Shown here: one piece after another, positions 52,497 through 61,820 of the stretch
Position numbering within the stretch: the first letter of the stretch is position 1
Layout of the letters: each line of letters opens with the position of its first letter
Assembly: GCF_021245805.1 (NCBI RefSeq)
Contig: NZ_JAJJNF010000003.1
Span: 310,001 to 374,000, forward strand
Length of the DNA stretch: 64,000 nucleotides
Reading direction: 5' to 3'
Source: Mangrovimonas futianensis
Lineage (GTDB): Bacteria > Bacteroidota > Bacteroidia > Flavobacteriales > Flavobacteriaceae
Position numbers and translations under genes: made by a program
Notes under the pieces: generated by a model
Told to the model about the DNA's origin: nothing
The model's database searches: none
What the model saw: only the letters and a program-made list of their open reading frames with translations

Positions 52497-52529
52497 TTTG
52501 GATTAGACGGAAATAGTTTGCTATTTTTA
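52497..52529 (+). promoter_or_regulatory. promoter of pssA
   Basis: TTTG at 52497-52500, a 21-bp spacer and TATTTTTA at 52522-52529. This is a fair match to the Bacteroidota -33/-7 pattern in the 120-bp spacer between divergent genes. The leader to ATG 52549 would be about 13 nt. Confidence 0.5.
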
Positions 52530-52548
52530 CGTTGTAAATCTTTTTTTA

Positions 52549-53298
52549 ATGATTAGACACATACCTAATCTGGTTACCCTTCTTAATTTATTTTGTGGTT
52601 GTTTGGCTGTCACTTTGGCTTCCCAAAACAATTTTACAATGGCTGCCTTGTTTTTGGCTTTAGGGATTTTATTTGATTTTTTTGATGGTTTTCTGGCTCG
52701 GATATTGGGCGTTCAGAGTCCGTTGGGGATTCAATTGGATTCTTTGGCCGATTTGGTAACTAGTGGCTTGGTTCCCGGGATGGTTATGTTTAGGTTGCTT
52801 ACTGCCGTCGCGGAACCAGAAAATGGACTTGAGAACTGGCAATATGCCATGTCTTGGTTTGATGTTCCCTTTGTGCCCTATGCTTTGCTTGGATTTGTGA
52901 TTACGTTGGCTTCCTGCTATCGGTTGGCCAAGTTTAATTTGGATGAGGATCAGCAGACTTATTTTAAAGGATTGCCTACCCCAGCCAATGCCTTATTAAT
53001 TGTCTCTTTGCCATTGGCAGCGGAATTTCAACAACAAATATGGCTAACCAATTTGATAATGAATCCCTGGTTTTTGATTGGATTAACCTTATTAAGTTCC
53101 TATTTATTGGTGTCGCCTATCAAGCTGTTCTCGTTGAAAGTAAAAACATATGCCTTTAAGGATAATTTAGTGCGCTATGGGTTTTTGCTGTTCTGTATTT
53201 TGGCTATTTTGTTTTTTCAATTTGCTGCTATTCCCATGATCATTATAGGATATGTCTTAGTCTCTGTGGTATTTGAGCGCTATTGGTTTGTGAAGTAG
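52549..53298 (+). CDS. pssA: CDP-diacylglycerol-serine O-phosphatidyltransferase
   Basis: 249 aa with about eight membrane helices. The CDP-alcohol phosphatidyltransferase motif is complete: D-G-F-L-A-R, then eight residues, G-I-Q-L-D-S-L-A-D (about 44-66). MIRHIPNLVTLLNLFCGCLAV is the usual start of Bacteroidota PssA. It makes phosphatidylserine, the precursor of phosphatidylethanolamine, from CDP-diacylglycerol and serine in the inner membrane. The 197-bp gap after it contains heptamers (caattaa x2, caatgaa; caaccaa x2, gtaccaa). Confidence 0.92.
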   Translation: MIRHIPNLVTLLNLFCGCLAVTLASQNNFTMAALFLALGILFDFFDGFLARILGVQSPLGIQLDSLADLVTSGLVPGMVMFRLLTAVAEPENGLENWQYAMSWFDVPFVPYALLGFVITLASCYRLAKFNLDEDQQTYFKGLPTPANALLIVSLPLAAEFQQQIWLTNLIMNPWFLIGLTLLSSYLLVSPIKLFSLKVKTYAFKDNLVRYGFLLFCILAILFFQFAAIPMIIIGYVLVSVVFERYWFVK

Positions 53299-53308
53299 GG
53301 CTCAATTA

Positions 53309-53490
53309 ACAATTAACAATGAACAATGGCGGGTTGGATACTAGAGGCAAGAAACAAGAGTCATGACGATATATTTAATTATGAAAGAATGATGAGATGT
53401 CTCGACAGCGCTTGACATGAGACCAAAATGCTCAATCTTGCAACCAACAACCAAGTACCAACAACCAAACACTAAAAACCAAACATTAAA
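53309..53490. repeat. several 7-bp repeat runs between pssA and the DUF808 gene
   Basis: Read as heptamers: caattaa, caattaa, caatgaa (53304-53324 area); gaggcaa, gaaacaa, gagtcat (near 53345); caaccaa, caaccaa, gtaccaa, caaccaa, acactaa, aaaccaa, acattaa (near 53440-53490). They run directly up to the start codon of the next gene at 53496. Confidence 0.6.
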
Positions 53491-53495
53491 ACAAT

Positions 53496-54368
53496 ATGGC
53501 ATCCGGATTTTTTGCACTTTTAGATGATATCGCTTCCCTAATGGATGATGTGGCTGTTATGGCCAAAGTTAGTACCAAAAAAACAGCAGGTATTCTGGGA
53601 GATGATTTAGCTGTGAATGCTGAAAAGGCCTCGGGATTTGTATCTTCTAGGGAACTCCCTGTATTATGGGCCATCACTAAAGGTTCGTTCCTGAATAAAC
53701 TTATTATTCTACCTATTGCCTTTTTATTAAGTGCTTTTGTACCCATTGCCGTAACCATCATTTTGGTTATTGGAGGGCTTTATTTGTCTTATGAAGGTGC
53801 TGAAAAAATCTTTCACTATTTTTCCAAACATAAGGAAAGTCATGAGGCTGTAGACTTGTCTGAAACTGTTGATAAGGAAGCGGTTTTGGCATTGGAAAAG
53901 CAAAAAATAAAATCGGCCATTGTCACTGATTTTATTCTTTCGGTAGAGATTGTCATCATTGCCTTAGGAACGGTCATGGAGCAACCCATATCTGTGCAAA
54001 TCATGGTTGTTTCTATAGTTGCAATACTAGCAACCGTAGGAGTTTATGGTATTGTTGCCATGATTGTAAGACTGGATGACTTGGGCTTGCGATTGATTAA
54101 TTTTAACGATCGCGATGAAAGTTTTACCGATACCATTGGAAATTTCTTGGTATGGGTACTTCCTAAAATCGTCAAAGGTTTGTCCTTTGTAGGAACCATA
54201 GCCCTTGTATTGGTTGCTGGAGGTATTTTTACCCATAACGTTCCTTTCCTACATCATTTGTTGGACACTTGGCCATCCTTTATCCGTGATTTTTTGATGG
54301 GGTTGGTGATTGGATTTGTGGTGCTGGGTGTTGTGATGCTTATTAAAAAGTTATTTAAGAAGAAATAG
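53496..54368 (+). CDS. DUF808 (YedI-like) inner-membrane protein
   Basis: 290 aa. MASGFFALLDDIASLMDDVAVMAKVSTKKTAGILGDDLAVNAEKASGF is the highly conserved DUF808 opening. Helices near 65-95, 140-160, 165-185, 220-245 and 262-285 make it a polytopic membrane protein. Function is unknown; E. coli YedI is a full-length member. It is a stand-alone gene between repeat-rich spacers, in which I see no obvious -7 box. Confidence 0.92.
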   Translation: MASGFFALLDDIASLMDDVAVMAKVSTKKTAGILGDDLAVNAEKASGFVSSRELPVLWAITKGSFLNKLIILPIAFLLSAFVPIAVTIILVIGGLYLSYEGAEKIFHYFSKHKESHEAVDLSETVDKEAVLALEKQKIKSAIVTDFILSVEIVIIALGTVMEQPISVQIMVVSIVAILATVGVYGIVAMIVRLDDLGLRLINFNDRDESFTDTIGNFLVWVLPKIVKGLSFVGTIALVLVAGGIFTHNVPFLHHLLDTWPSFIRDFLMGLVIGFVVLGVVMLIKKLFKKK

Positions 54369-54617
54369 TTTTTTGTTGCCTGAAATATGAGAACCAAGAG
54401 TCAAGAGCCAGGAGCTAGGAGTCAAGACGAGGATGAATTAGGGTTTGGTTGTTCGTGTTTCGTTTTTGGTGACTTCTCGATACAAATTAACCTCTTTTAA
54501 ATCGCAAAATTCACAACGGGTTAAAAGGAATATTTTGTAAAAGGAAAAAATAATTTGACCAAATAAGGAATGGTAGATAGAGTTGATGCTTATTTTTTAC
54601 TAAAAACCAAAAATCTA
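54369..54617. other. convergent spacer with heptamers and a lone TIR-element end
   Basis: Heptamers gagaacc, aagagtc, aagagcc, aggagct, aggagtc follow the stop. A left TIR end TTCTCGATACA at 54474-54484 has no matching right end within the spacer. This suggests a truncated copy. Confidence 0.6.
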
Positions 54618-55358
54618 CTAAGTCCTGATTTTCTTTTTACGTAATTCGAAGTTTTGACCCAAGTACACTTTTCTTACCATTTGATCATTGGCCAATTCTT
54701 CGGGAACACCTGCTTTTAGGATGCTTCCCTCAAACATCAAATAGGTTCTGTCGGTAATAGCTAAGGTTTCCTGTACGTTGTGGTCTGTAATTAAGATTCC
54801 AATGTTCTTTTTTGTCAATTGGGCTACAATTCGCTGAATGTCTTCCACAGCTACGGGATCTACTCCCGCAAATGGTTCATCCAATAGAATGAAGTTGGGG
54901 TCGGTTGCAAGAGCTCTTGCTATTTCGGTACGTCTTCTTTCCCCACCAGACAATAAATCTCCACGGTTTTTACGAATGTGGTTTAAACCAAATTCTTCTA
55001 TCAAGGATTCCATTTTATGAAGTTGTTCCTTCTTGCTTAATTTGGTCAATTGCAGCACACTCAAAATATTGTCTTCAATACTTAACTTTCTAAAAACCGA
55101 AGCTTCTTGTGCCAAGTACCCAATTCCGTTTTGTGCTCTTTTGTACATGGGGAATTTGGTAATGTCTGTATTATCCATGAAGATGGTACCCCCATTGGGT
55201 TTGATTAGTCCCACAATCATGTAGAATGAAGTTGTTTTTCCCGCTCCATTGGGTCCAAGTAATCCAACGATTTCACCTTGGTTTACTTCCAATGAAACAT
55301 CCTTTACCACTTTTCGTCCACTGTAGGACTTCATTAAATTGGTTGCTACTAACTTCAT
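54618..55358 (-). CDS. lptB: LPS export ABC transporter ATPase
   Basis: 246 aa. Walker A GPNGAGKTTSF, Q-loop YLAQEASVFRKLS, signature LLSGGERRRTEIARAL, and Walker B FILLDEPFAGVDPVAVEDIQ are the LptB pattern, including the LptB-specific FAGVDP. It powers extraction of LPS from the inner membrane with LptFG and LptC. It is the last gene of the kdsD-tatC-CMD-lptB unit on the minus strand, 75 bp after the previous stop; kdsD, also an LPS-core gene, shares the unit. Confidence 0.94.
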   Translation of the reverse strand: MKLVATNLMKSYSGRKVVKDVSLEVNQGEIVGLLGPNGAGKTTSFYMIVGLIKPNGGTIFMDNTDITKFPMYKRAQNGIGYLAQEASVFRKLSIEDNILSVLQLTKLSKKEQLHKMESLIEEFGLNHIRKNRGDLLSGGERRRTEIARALATDPNFILLDEPFAGVDPVAVEDIQRIVAQLTKKNIGILITDHNVQETLAITDRTYLMFEGSILKAGVPEELANDQMVRKVYLGQNFELRKKKIRT

Positions 55359-55433
55359 GATATTATAATACTTGTTGCTAAAATAAAAAATAATCCCAGA
55401 GACCGAAGGAGGCCTAAGGAGTTTATTAAAAGT

Positions 55434-55781
55434 TTAACGCGTCTCTTCTAAAGCTTCCAAATACTCGTAGGCTCTTCTTAAATGCGGAATAACAATGGTT
55501 CCACCAATCAAAGTGGCTATAGAAAGCGCTTCAACAATTTGCGGCTTGGTAAGTCCTTCCTCATGGCATTTTTCCAAATGATACTTGACACAATCATCAC
55601 AACGCAGTACCGCCGAAGCTACCAAACCGAGTAATTCTTTGGTTTTTACATCCAAAGCTCCTTCCTGGAAGGCGTTGGTATCTAAGTTGAAGATTCTTTT
55701 AATGATTTTGTTATTGTCTGATAAAATCTTTTCGTTCATCTTGGAACGGTAACTGTTGAAATCATCTACTATTTGTGACAT
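55434..55781 (-). CDS. carboxymuconolactone decarboxylase / AhpD-like protein
   Basis: 115 aa. The redox-type motif C-D-D-C-x-x-x-H (LRCDDCVKYHL, about 77-87) is the AhpD-like CxxC...H signature, and the all-helical rest matches the CMD family. Such proteins act as alkylhydroperoxidase-type thiol oxidoreductases; the physiological partner here is unknown. It lies 3 nt after tatC. Confidence 0.88.
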   Translation of the reverse strand: MSQIVDDFNSYRSKMNEKILSDNNKIIKRIFNLDTNAFQEGALDVKTKELLGLVASAVLRCDDCVKYHLEKCHEEGLTKPQIVEALSIATLIGGTIVIPHLRRAYEYLEALEETR

Positions 55782-55784
55782 AGC

Positions 55785-56597
55785 TTAGGCTTTAGATTTG
55801 TTTCTTTTTAAAATAAATGCCGAGATATAAATACTTACTTCATATAGAATTAATACCGGGATTGCTACAATAATCTGGCTGGCAATATCTGGCGGTGTGA
55901 TGACTGCAGACACTACTAACACAATAACCAAAGCAAATTTTCGGTATTTGCGAAGCATGGTTGGGTTTACCAATCCAATTTTTGTTAGGAAATAAATGAG
56001 TATTGGCAATTCAAAAATAATACCTGAGGCCAAAGCTGAAGACCTAACTAACGAAATGTAGGAGCTAATATCTATTTGATTTGAAATCTCATTACTCACG
56101 CTGTAAGTACCCAAGAAATTGATTGAAAGTGGGGTGACAATGTAATATCCAAAAAGTACTCCCGTAAAAAACAGCAGGGAACAAATTATGATAAATCCTC
56201 TGGAATATTTTTTTTCACTGCTATGCATTCCAGGGCTAATGAACTTCCACATTTGATAGATAACATAGGGGAAGGCAATGACTAATCCGGCATAGATAGA
56301 AGTCCAGATGTGTGCCGTAAACTGACCGGCCATGGTTCTGTTTTGAATAATAAACGGAAATTCATCGGCACAAAAGGTGGTATCCATACTTAAGGTCTGC
56401 GCCATTTTGCACAGCCATTTGTAAGTTGGGAAGTCCATGTGCTTGGGACCCAAAATAATGGTGTCAAAAATAAAGCTCTTAAAAATAAAGGCGATAATTC
56501 CGCCCACCACAATGGCCAGAACAGCCCTTATGATATGCCATCTCAAGTCCTCCAAATGGTCTAGAAAGGACATGTCGTTTACATTCTTAGCTGCCAT
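55785..56597 (-). CDS. tatC: Sec-independent (twin-arginine) translocase subunit TatC
   Basis: 270 aa with six membrane helices. MSFLDHLEDLRWHIIRA is the conserved N-terminal TatC signature with the glutamate that binds the twin-arginine signal (E in HLEDLR). YVIYQMWKFISPGMHSSEKKYSRGF is the first-loop motif. The start overlaps the kdsD stop by one base (TAATG). TatC recognises folded twin-arginine precursors for export. Confidence 0.94.
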   Translation of the reverse strand: MAAKNVNDMSFLDHLEDLRWHIIRAVLAIVVGGIIAFIFKSFIFDTIILGPKHMDFPTYKWLCKMAQTLSMDTTFCADEFPFIIQNRTMAGQFTAHIWTSIYAGLVIAFPYVIYQMWKFISPGMHSSEKKYSRGFIIICSLLFFTGVLFGYYIVTPLSINFLGTYSVSNEISNQIDISSYISLVRSSALASGIIFELPILIYFLTKIGLVNPTMLRKYRKFALVIVLVVSAVITPPDIASQIIVAIPVLILYEVSIYISAFILKRNKSKA

Positions 56598-57562
56598 TAT
56601 AAAATACCCTCTTTAACTAAATCATGAATATGAACCACTCCCGCGTATTTACCGTCTTTTTCAACCAATAATTGGGAGATGTTGTTTTCTTCCATCAACT
56701 CCATAGCATCGACAGCCATTGCATCTCCTTGGATTCGTTTGGGATTTTTACTCATGATATCCTTAGCTGTTAAGGTATTAAAATCTTCTGCCTTGGAAAG
56801 CATACGTCTTAAATCCCCATCGGTAATAATCCCAATGATCTCATCGTTTTCCAAAACAGCAGTCACCCCCAACATTTTTTCTGAAATTTCAATGATCACA
56901 TCCTTTAAAGAGGTTTCTGGGCTTACTTGAGGTTTTAGATTCACTTCTGATAAATCTTTAACTCTTAAGTATAGTTTTTTACCTAGCGAACCACCCGGGT
57001 GGTATTTAGCAAAATCTTTACTAGAAAAACCTCTTAGCTTTAACAAGCAAACTGCTAGGGCATCACCTAAAACCAATTGGGCGGTAGTGCTGGTAGTTGG
57101 TGCTAGATTGTTTGGGCAAGCTTCTTTTTCAACATAGGCATTCAATACAAAATCGGCTTGTTGCCCTAAAAAGGAATCCTTTTTACCCGTAATGGCAATC
57201 ATTTTGTTTTGGGCATTTTTTATCAATGGAACCAAAACCTTTATTTCTGGTGTGTTACCACTTTTTGAAATGCAAATCACAACATCATCTTCAAGAATGA
57301 GCCCTAAATCGCCATGAATGGCATCGGCGGCATGCATAAAAACTGAAGGTGTTCCTGTAGAATTTAAAGTGGCCACAATTTTTGTGGCAATGATAGCACT
57401 TTTACCAACCCCAGTAATAATGACTCTTCCTTTGGAATTATAGATTAGTTGAACCGCTTCGGCAAAATCTTGATCCAATAGCTGGCTCAAATTAGAAATG
57501 GCTTCTGTTTCCATTTCAATGGTTTGGCGTGCATTTTCTAAAATGGTTGAATGATTATTCAA
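56597..57562 (-). CDS. kdsD: arabinose-5-phosphate isomerase (KpsF/GutQ family)
   Basis: 321 aa. The SIS domain (about 30-190) has ITGVGKSAIIATKI and CISKSGNTPEI; two CBS domains follow (about 210-260 and 275-321). It converts ribulose-5-phosphate to arabinose-5-phosphate, the first step to Kdo for LPS. HAADAIHGDLG contains the family's metal-site His. It lies first in the minus-strand unit. TAGCTTTG (57657-57650, minus strand) is an exact TAnnTTTG box, with no -33 partner seen. recQ is divergent. Confidence 0.93.
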   Translation of the reverse strand: MNNHSTILENARQTIEMETEAISNLSQLLDQDFAEAVQLIYNSKGRVIITGVGKSAIIATKIVATLNSTGTPSVFMHAADAIHGDLGLILEDDVVICISKSGNTPEIKVLVPLIKNAQNKMIAITGKKDSFLGQQADFVLNAYVEKEACPNNLAPTTSTTAQLVLGDALAVCLLKLRGFSSKDFAKYHPGGSLGKKLYLRVKDLSEVNLKPQVSPETSLKDVIIEISEKMLGVTAVLENDEIIGIITDGDLRRMLSKAEDFNTLTAKDIMSKNPKRIQGDAMAVDAMELMEENNISQLLVEKDGKYAGVVHIHDLVKEGIL

Positions 57563-57670
57563 AATTTTAATATTTTTTGGGTTGATGCTTCTAAAGATTT
57601 TTTTATCTTTAAAGTTAATGAGTAAACTCTAATTGCATTTTTTGTGCTGCAAAGCTAACGAAAAAATTGC

Positions 57671-57699
57671 TTGGAGTTTCTATAACTAAACTATCTTTG
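57671..57699 (+). promoter_or_regulatory. promoter of recQ
   Basis: TTG at 57671-57673, an 18-bp spacer and TATCTTTG at 57692-57699, an exact TAnnTTTG match. Transcription would start near 57706, leaving a ~40-nt leader to ATG 57746. Confidence 0.7.
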
Positions 57700-57745
57700 G
57701 ATTAGTGTAAATTCTCTTTTAGTGTAAATTAAACAATAGTGATAC

Positions 57746-59947
57746 ATGTCGATAGTTGAGCAAGATTTGCGATCTGCTTTAAAGAAGTATTTTGGGTTTA
57801 GCCAGTTTAAAGGTTTACAAGAACAAGTAGTTAATAGCATCCTTTCTAAACAAAACACTTTTGTAATCATGCCCACAGGTGGTGGTAAATCCCTGTGTTA
57901 TCAATTACCTGCTCTCATGCAAGAGGGAACGGCAATTGTTGTTTCGCCTTTGATAGCCCTGATGAAAAATCAGGTAGATGCCATACGGGGTGTCTCTAAT
58001 GATAATGGCGTAGCCCATGTACTGAATTCATCCCTTACCAAAACCGAAATCAAAAATGTGAAGGCGGATGTGGTCAATGGAGTGACCAAGTTACTTTATG
58101 TGGCACCAGAATCCTTGACCAAGGAAGAAAATGTCGATTTTTTAAGATCGGTTTCCATTTCATTTGTAGCCATAGATGAAGCCCACTGTATTAGTGAATG
58201 GGGGCACGATTTTAGACCAGAATACCGAAATTTAAGACACATCATCAAGCGTATAGGGGAAAACATTCCTATGATTGCTTTAACGGCTACGGCCACCCCC
58301 AAGGTTCAAGAAGATATTCTGAAGAATTTGGGAATGACCGATGCTAATACTTTTAAGGCGTCTTTTAACAGGCCTAATTTGTATTATGAAGTTAGACCCA
58401 AGACCAAGCAAGTAGATGCCGATATCATTAGGTATGTGAGACAGCACCCGGGAAAATCTGGTATTATTTATTGCTTGAGTAGAAAGCGGGTAGAGGAGTT
58501 GGCGCAAGTATTGCAAGTAAACGGCATTAAGGCGGTGCCATATCATGCTGGTTTGGATGCCAAGACCAGAGCCAATCATCAGGATATGTTTTTGATGGAA
58601 GACGTGGATGTGGTGGTTGCAACGATTGCTTTTGGAATGGGGATTGACAAGCCCGATGTGCGGTTTGTGATCCATCACGATATTCCAAAAAGTATCGAAA
58701 GTTATTATCAAGAGACTGGTAGAGCTGGAAGGGACGGTGGCGAAGGCCATTGTTTGGCGTTTTATTCCTATAAAGACATTGAGAAACTAGAGAAATTTAT
58801 GTCTGGGAAACCAGTCGCCGAACAGGAAATAGGACACGCCTTATTGCAAGAAGTGGTGGCTTATGCAGAAACCTCTATGTCCAGAAGGAAATTTATCCTA
58901 CATTACTTTGGGGAAGAGTTTGACAACGAAACAGGAGAAGGCGGTGATATGGATGACAATGTGCGTCATCCCAAAAAGAAACATGAAGCCCAGGATGATG
59001 TGGTGGTGGTTTTGGAAACCGTCTCAAAAACAAATGAAAAGTATAAAGCTAAGGATTTGGTTAATGTCATTGTGGGTAAAGCCAATGCGATGATTAAATC
59101 TCATAGAACAGATGAGCAGCCTTTCTTTGGAATGGGGAAAGACAAGGAGAAGTCCTATTGGATGGCTTTGGTACGTCAAATTTTGGTGGCCGGTTATCTA
59201 AATAAAGATATTGAGACTTATGGGGTTATTAAAATGAGTCCAGAAGGAAGGGCCTTTTTAAAATCTCCTGAGAGTTTTATGATGACTGAGGATCATGTGT
59301 TTGATGATTCCAGTGATGAAACGGTTGTAACGGCGGCCAAAGGCGGTGGTGCTTCTACAGATGAAGTTTTGTTGGGTATGTTGAAAGACCTAAGAAAGCG
59401 TAATGCCAAGAAATTGGGAGTTCCTCCGTTTGTGATTTTTCAAGATCCGTCCCTTGAGGATATGGCATTGAAATATCCCACTTCTTTGGAGGAGCTTGGA
59501 AATGTTCATGGTGTAGGAGAAGGGAAAGCCAAAAAATATGGTCGGGATTTTGTGAGTTTGATAGCCCAATATGTGGAAGATAACGATATCACGCGTCCTG
59601 ATGACATGATTGTGAAATCTACGGGGACCAATTCTGCCCTTAAACTCTATATCATACAGAGTATCGACCGAAAATTACCTTTAGATGACATTGCTGCTGC
59701 TAAAGGGATGGATATGCCAGATTTCATCAAGGAGATGGAGGCCATTGTGTATTCAGGGACCAAACTGAACATTGATTATTGGATTGATGATGTTCTGGAT
59801 GATGACCAACAGGAAGAAATCCACGAATATTTTATGGAATCAGAATCTGATAAGATTTCAACGGCTATAGATGAGTTTGATGGCGATTATGACGATGAGG
59901 AATTGCGATTGTACCGCATCAAATTTATCAGTGAGGTGGCTAATTAG
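57746..59947 (+). CDS. recQ: ATP-dependent DNA helicase RecQ (Bacteroidota zinc-less form)
   Basis: 733 aa. Helicase motifs: Walker A MPTGGGKSLCYQ (about 41-52), DEAH AIDEAHCISEWGHDFRPEY (about 144-162), motif VI YYQETGRAGRDGG. The RQC region begins SMSRRKFILHYFGEEF, but no Cys follows in the remaining ~370 residues, so the four-Cys zinc site of E. coli RecQ is absent. An HRDC-like domain (about 545-620) and an acidic C-terminal tail complete it. It unwinds recombination intermediates and stalled forks. Confidence 0.94.
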   Translation: MSIVEQDLRSALKKYFGFSQFKGLQEQVVNSILSKQNTFVIMPTGGGKSLCYQLPALMQEGTAIVVSPLIALMKNQVDAIRGVSNDNGVAHVLNSSLTKTEIKNVKADVVNGVTKLLYVAPESLTKEENVDFLRSVSISFVAIDEAHCISEWGHDFRPEYRNLRHIIKRIGENIPMIALTATATPKVQEDILKNLGMTDANTFKASFNRPNLYYEVRPKTKQVDADIIRYVRQHPGKSGIIYCLSRKRVEELAQVLQVNGIKAVPYHAGLDAKTRANHQDMFLMEDVDVVVATIAFGMGIDKPDVRFVIHHDIPKSIESYYQETGRAGRDGGEGHCLAFYSYKDIEKLEKFMSGKPVAEQEIGHALLQEVVAYAETSMSRRKFILHYFGEEFDNETGEGGDMDDNVRHPKKKHEAQDDVVVVLETVSKTNEKYKAKDLVNVIVGKANAMIKSHRTDEQPFFGMGKDKEKSYWMALVRQILVAGYLNKDIETYGVIKMSPEGRAFLKSPESFMMTEDHVFDDSSDETVVTAAKGGGASTDEVLLGMLKDLRKRNAKKLGVPPFVIFQDPSLEDMALKYPTSLEELGNVHGVGEGKAKKYGRDFVSLIAQYVEDNDITRPDDMIVKSTGTNSALKLYIIQSIDRKLPLDDIAAAKGMDMPDFIKEMEAIVYSGTKLNIDYWIDDVLDDDQQEEIHEYFMESESDKISTAIDEFDGDYDDEELRLYRIKFISEVAN

Positions 59948-60111
59948 TTGTTGCTGGTTTTTAGTTTTTAGTTGTTGGTTTTTGGTGGCTTTTTGATTCT
60001 GTTTGGCTCTTTACGATTAATGACAGATAAATGTCAATAAACATTGTGTTATATGATTGATGTCAACTGAAAGAAGTTTAATCGTGAACCCAGAAGTTTT
60101 TTAGCAATTAG

Positions 60112-60711
60112 CTATTCCTTTTGTTCCAGATGGTCTTGATAATTTTGAAATATCTTTTTTAGTTGTTTCTTATACTTTTTAAACATTCCATCATAAAGCC
60201 ATGGGAAATAATTGGATTCCTCATAATATTCTAATTGGTTTAAATTGAGATTGTAAAATGCTAAAGCAATTTTTGTTTTGTAGTAAGGAGGGGTACCGCT
60301 TCCTTCTTTTCTAACATATCCCTTGGTTGTAACTTTCATTAATATTATGTGATCGTTAATACCTGTCGATCCTTGAGAATCCCAATTAGAATATAGCGTT
60401 ACTTCTTGATTTTGGGTTTCTAATGATTTAAAAAAACGATCCACATCATTCTCAGAGATTTTTAAACTTTCGAGCTTTTCTTGAGATAAAACATTCTGCA
60501 CATGATAAGTTTTATAGTCCTTTTTAAATATGGAATCTATAGATTGGCTATGTAATTCATTGAATCGCTTAAAAATTACATTTGGACTCTCTTTTAGATG
60601 GAGATATATAGGCTCAAAAGCTGTAAAATCAGAAACTGTTTCGCTTTTTTGACCCAATGATATTGTTTGACATGTTATGCTAAAAATAAATAATAAGAAT
60701 AGGTGTTTCAT
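60112..60711 (-). CDS. hypothetical secreted protein
   Basis: 199 aa with an N-terminal signal peptide (MKHLFLLFIFSITCQTISLGQ). I do not recognise a family. The mature part is hydrophilic, predicted mixed alpha/beta, with DHIILMKVTTKGYVRKEG and a Tyr/Trp-rich C-terminal region (YYEESNYFPWLYDGMFKKYKKQL) that resembles lipocalin-like or SnoaL-like small envelope proteins only loosely. It lies 32 bp after the pirin gene on the same strand and might be co-transcribed. Confidence 0.7.
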   Translation of the reverse strand: MKHLFLLFIFSITCQTISLGQKSETVSDFTAFEPIYLHLKESPNVIFKRFNELHSQSIDSIFKKDYKTYHVQNVLSQEKLESLKISENDVDRFFKSLETQNQEVTLYSNWDSQGSTGINDHIILMKVTTKGYVRKEGSGTPPYYKTKIALAFYNLNLNQLEYYEESNYFPWLYDGMFKKYKKQLKKIFQNYQDHLEQKE

Positions 60712-60743
60712 GTTTTGGGGTTCTTTATATTTTGATTTTAAAA

Positions 60744-61649
60744 TTAGTTGTTCCTATTAAACTTATACTCAGGAAGGGGCACATATTCTTCTGAGTCACC
60801 AGGTATTTTTGGGAAGGCTTCTAAGTTTTGTTCTTTCCAGTTGGCTTTGGCATGCTCCAAAATAGCTTTATCAGAGTTGACGAAATTCCAAAACATGAAG
60901 CGCTCCTCTTCAAATGGTTCGCCACCAAAAAGATATAAGGTGGTTTCCCCATTGGTTTCAAATTCACATAATGTTGCTTCTTTGGCAATTAACAATTGTT
61001 TGGTGCCGTATGTGTTGTTTTCAATAGTGATACTACCCTCTAAAACATACATACCCACCTCGCCATAAAGTTGGTCGCCAATCTTAATTTTTTGCGCTGA
61101 TTGGGTTTTTATTTCCAAAAAATATAACGGACTGTGTACTGGTACAGGTGAGGTTTTATCACCGAGCTTACCTGCAATTAACTTGTAGGAAACGTCATGT
61201 TCGTCCCACGTTGGAATATCTTCTTTGCTGATATGGTAGAAGGAGGGATCTGATTGCTCCAATTCCTTGGGTAACCCAATCCAAATTTGGAGTCCGTGTA
61301 AAAATTTGTCTTTTTGTCTCAGGTATTCTGGTGTTCGCTCTGAATGTACCACACCTTTTCCGGCAGTCATCCAGTTGACTTCTCCCGGTTTGATTTCTAT
61401 GGCATTGCCCAAACTGTCTCTATGAAAAATGGCTCCTTCAAATAGATAGGTAAGTGTAGAGAGCCCGATATGGGGGTGTGGCGGCACGTCTAGATTTTTA
61501 TAAGACTCCAAACAGGCTGGTCCCATGTGGTCAATAAACACAAACGGACCTACCGCTCGTTTATGTCTGAAGGGGAGAAGTCTTCCCACCATAAAATTGC
61601 CAATATCAGCTGCTTTTTCTTCTAAAATTAGTCCGACGTTAGATTGCAT
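60744..61649 (-). CDS. pirin family protein (cupin)
   Basis: 301 aa. The N-terminal cupin has PPHPHIGLSTLTYLFEG, with two metal-binding His, and GKGVVHSERTPE, with the third His and the Glu. The C-terminal cupin domain follows (about 170-290). Pirins are iron-binding proteins, some with quercetinase-like activity. Bacterial roles are varied, so no specific reaction is claimed. The gene is a single copy with a 171-bp upstream gap. Confidence 0.9.
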   Translation of the reverse strand: MQSNVGLILEEKAADIGNFMVGRLLPFRHKRAVGPFVFIDHMGPACLESYKNLDVPPHPHIGLSTLTYLFEGAIFHRDSLGNAIEIKPGEVNWMTAGKGVVHSERTPEYLRQKDKFLHGLQIWIGLPKELEQSDPSFYHISKEDIPTWDEHDVSYKLIAGKLGDKTSPVPVHSPLYFLEIKTQSAQKIKIGDQLYGEVGMYVLEGSITIENNTYGTKQLLIAKEATLCEFETNGETTLYLFGGEPFEEERFMFWNFVNSDKAILEHAKANWKEQNLEAFPKIPGDSEEYVPLPEYKFNRNN

Positions 61650-61820
61650 ACCTTGGTTTTCCTTTTGAAAGTGACACCATAAAAATAGTGGAATCGTGAG
61701 ATTTTGTATGAATGTATTTTACAGTTTTAAAGTTAGTATTTTTATGTAAAATATTTACAATAGAATAACTTCCTGCTAGGTATACTGGGAAGGTGAGATT
61801 CATGCCAAGTTAAAAGGACT

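Noticed and set aside
58280..58750. 156-aa frame antisense to recQ
   Set aside because: Shadow frame over conserved helicase motifs.
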